A DNA stretch of 21,724 nt from Setaria digitata. Its lineage: Eukaryota > Nematoda > Chromadorea > Rhabditida > Setariidae. The stretch covers positions 872 to 22,595 of the forward strand of contig RCAB01000743.1 of the NCBI GenBank assembly GCA_003640385.1. Direction: 5' to 3'. Of this stretch, positions 19,706 through 21,724 are shown piece by piece (positions within the stretch are counted from its first letter, which is position 1; each line of letters opens with the position of its first letter). A program made the translations under genes and the position numbers. The notes under the pieces are model-generated. The model was not told the DNA's origin and searched no databases. It saw nothing but the letters and a program-made list of their open reading frames with translations.

Positions 19706-19851
19706 CGTTCATTTGTTGCATATTTTTCACAGTCATCTTATCAAATAATCATTTAAATTTCATGTTATGTTAATCTGATTTCGAATCATAATGACATTAA
19801 TTATGGATCAATTTATTTAATCATCATGAACAGTTTTATTATATGAACCCA

Positions 19852-19971
19852 TTAATTATAACCATCTATTTGTTTGTCTTTTTTTAGAGGCGGATATTAG
19901 GAGGGCTTCANTTATTATATAACCATCTATTTGTTTGTCTTTTTTTAGAGGCGGATATTAGGAGGGCTTCA
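19852..19971. repeat. ~59-bp near-identical pair flanking an N (assembly join)
   Basis: The segment ending at 19910 is repeated after the N at 19911 and ends at 19971. The right-hand parts are identical (from AACCATCTATTTG to GAGGGCTTCA) and the left edges differ slightly. It is probably an unmerged contig overlap. A strong plus-strand acceptor (TCTTTTTTTAG) lies within each copy. Confidence 0.8.
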
Positions 19972-20079
19972 TTTGAGAATATGATTCGATATTATTGCAC
20001 AGTATGATTGATGCAGTTTCAATTATTGAATTCAAGCATTCATCACTATTAGATATTATCAGTAAGATATCAGTAAAAA

Positions 20080-20813
20080 TTAAAATGCATAATTTTTCAT
20101 ATCAAAATATTGGGGAAAATTCTGGAGAGAAAAAAAAAAAGAAAATTTGAGATATATTTAGCGATACATTATTGTTACTATTTTTATTAGATTACAAAAT
20201 TAACATTTAATATATAACCAAATATATTTTAAAGGTCATTATGTATATGTAATATATGATATAAAAGATATAAACGTACACTAATTAAATGATATAATTG
20301 AGAATTAGTACTAATTTTGCATATTATGTCAATAACATCGATTTGCCACAACGTCAGAATATCGATTCTTTTAATATTAAAATTTTAATTACAATGGATT
20401 CTATTCAGTAAAATGATAAATGAATGTTGTTATTCTTTGAACTGTAAAACATGTGATTTTAGTAATTTCTAACATTGCTCCAATTAAGAGTCAAAAGTCA
20501 AACCACCGATCTTCTTTTACTGAACCCTTCTACTCTTTTTTCTTGAATAAAAAAAAAGTATGCAAATTTAAAAGGAAAAAATTTATAACAAAAGGAATTC
20601 ATTAAATAAATTGTTTTGCAAAGAATACAATTAATATCAAAAAATAAGAAACATTACTACCAAATTCAGTTTTGCGCTAAAAACTTCAGGTATTTTCGAT
20701 GAAACACCATCTTGGTGACACTCTTTATTGGATTTCAGTCTACATAGCATAACAACACACGGAAGAAGTGAAAATGGCGTGAATACAGTTAGCATAATTA
20801 GGATACCGTTCAT
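20080..20813 (-). CDS. Candidate two-exon small membrane or secreted protein, 64 residues
   Basis: Exon 1 is 20813-20661 (51 codons) and exon 2 is 20121-20080 (13 codons plus TAA). The donor is TTTG|GTAGTA. The acceptor follows a long pyrimidine run (TTTCTCTCCAG), and both sides are phase 0. Residues 4-24 (ILIMLTVFTPFSLLPCVVMLC) form a hydrophobic segment that could be a signal peptide or membrane anchor. A polar part follows (RLKSNKECHQDGVSSK...). An AG just before CCA ATG could accept a spliced leader. Exon 1 is less A/T-rich than its surroundings. The second exon is short and weakly supported; an alternative acceptor at about 20543 would add only KKE before a stop. No family is recognised. 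Confidence 0.28.
20122..20660. other. A/T-rich DNA; intron of the 20080-20813 candidate if that is real
   Basis: Mostly A/T-rich sequence. A short less A/T-rich spot near 20340-20370 reads NRYSDVVANR on the minus strand, but its flanking splice signals are poor. Nothing else is recognised. Confidence 0.4.
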
Positions 20814-21724
20814 TGGCTTTTAGAAATATAACAATGATTGAATTATCCTATTTCGAGCAAATTTATACTTTACCGACTATTGATTGGTTCAACAATAATC
20901 ATCGATTACTTCGAGAATTGTTAAGGATGAGTGATAAAAACGGCTATTTTGGAAAGAATTAATGTTATTATTAAATAAAAATCTATCTTAGAAAAACTTT
21001 CTTTCCCAAACATCCATTTTTTTTTTTTTTTATCACAAAAACTAAGCTTCTAATTTAAAAGAAAAAATTAATGCTTTATTCTCATTTTTGTAACTAATTT
21101 ATGAACACAAAGAATAGACTTCAACCTATTCATATTCTTTTCTTGAATGCAATCATACTCGCAAAATCCAAACTTTATAGTCACATGAATTGACCAAATG
21201 CAATATTTTTTCTCAAGAATGCAAAAGTAAAGTGAAGCAGCTTTAAATTTTTATAAAAAATTCTGCAGTAGATTACTAAACAAGGGAACGAGCGACAAAA
21301 TTATGGTAATAGATTTGCCAAATCATTACTGCAGTTTGAAGCTTTGCAGCCGTTTACAATTTAACACTTGTTATGGATTATGAAAAGTAATAAAAAATTA
21401 ATTTTTGGCTTTATTTCAATACATTTATTATCTCGAGTACAGGAAAAGAAAGTAAAATATTTATTAGTAAAAGATTAACAGTAAACCAATGATTATTACT
21501 CAATTTTTTATTAAATAACACTCAAAAAGATATAAAACCTATGTTTTGTGTAATTCTGGTAAGATAAATATTAGGAATGTTGAATTTGATAAAAATAAGA
21601 TAAAAGTTGCCATCACAATGATATTGAGGCAAATGAAAAAAATTTTCGGCACTGTTAATAATATAGCTGCTTGCTTCAGTTCGCGCTCAAAAGTTTAAAA
21701 TATCGCTAATTCGAACAGAATGAA
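20814..21724. other. A/T-rich DNA to the window end, with one 54-codon plus-strand frame
   Basis: A plus-strand frame is open from 20798 to TAA at 20960-20962, with an ATG at 20834 (MIELSYFEQIYTLPTIDW...). Its composition is protein-like, and an acceptor-like AATTAG precedes it, but its length is within chance expectation. From about 20963 to the end there is only A/T-rich sequence with no recognised feature. Confidence 0.4.

Noticed and set aside
19948..20000. Plus-strand 53-base exon candidate after a strong acceptor
   Set aside because: The acceptor TCTTTTTTTAG and a GTATGA donor are present, but the segment is part of the duplicated assembly join and no flanking plus-strand exons were found.
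1..21724. Bacterial endosymbiont (Wolbachia-type) or mitochondrial insertion
   Set aside because: No stretch has bacterial gene structure or mitochondrial gene order; composition is uniform apart from the short patches listed.
1..21724. Spliced-leader RNA or 5S rRNA gene
   Set aside because: I looked for the conserved nematode SL1 core on both strands and did not find it; no 5S-like segment was recognised.

Overview
This is eukaryotic DNA from a nematode, most likely a clade III spirurid or filarial-type worm. The evidence is a complete nematode cuticle collagen, a two-exon gene resembling the SXP/RAL-2 (DUF148) family that is expanded in parasitic nematodes, introns of a few hundred bases with nematode splice signals, and a very A+T-rich background full of homopolymer runs. 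I see no bacterial, organellar or viral sequence. The species call is inference.

Layout. A DUF148-type gene occupies 1022-1758 on the minus strand, with a possible untranslated leader exon ending at 1920. A cuticle collagen lies at 4183-5623, also minus. From about 5.7 to 16.9 kb the DNA is mostly A/T-rich and gene-poor. It holds simple repeats, a hairpin, and three doubtful stretches with unusually long same-frame open reading (9763-10014, 13509-14108, 16040-16411), each broken by one stop. From 16.9 to 18.2 kb there is a diverged ~260-bp direct duplication and a degenerate 27/30-bp minisatellite. From 18.3 to 20.8 kb several short, less A/T-rich patches look like minus-strand exons. Two of them assemble into small in-frame spliced models (19037-19705 and 20080-20813), which I rate as candidates only.

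Assembly quality. There are four single N characters (697, 3144, 10531, 19911). Each is flanked by a near-identical copy of the same sequence on both sides. They look like contig ends that overlap but were joined without merging, so the local duplications are probably artefacts.

The two confident genes are unrelated in role. The collagen is a structural protein of the worm's extracellular cuticle. The DUF148 protein is probably a small secreted helical protein. They share a strand but are about 2.4 kb apart, which does not suggest an operon. I find no clearly new biological system here. The most useful leads are the unexplained small spliced candidates, the G+C-rich coding-like island inside the collagen intron, and the peptide-phased minisatellite.
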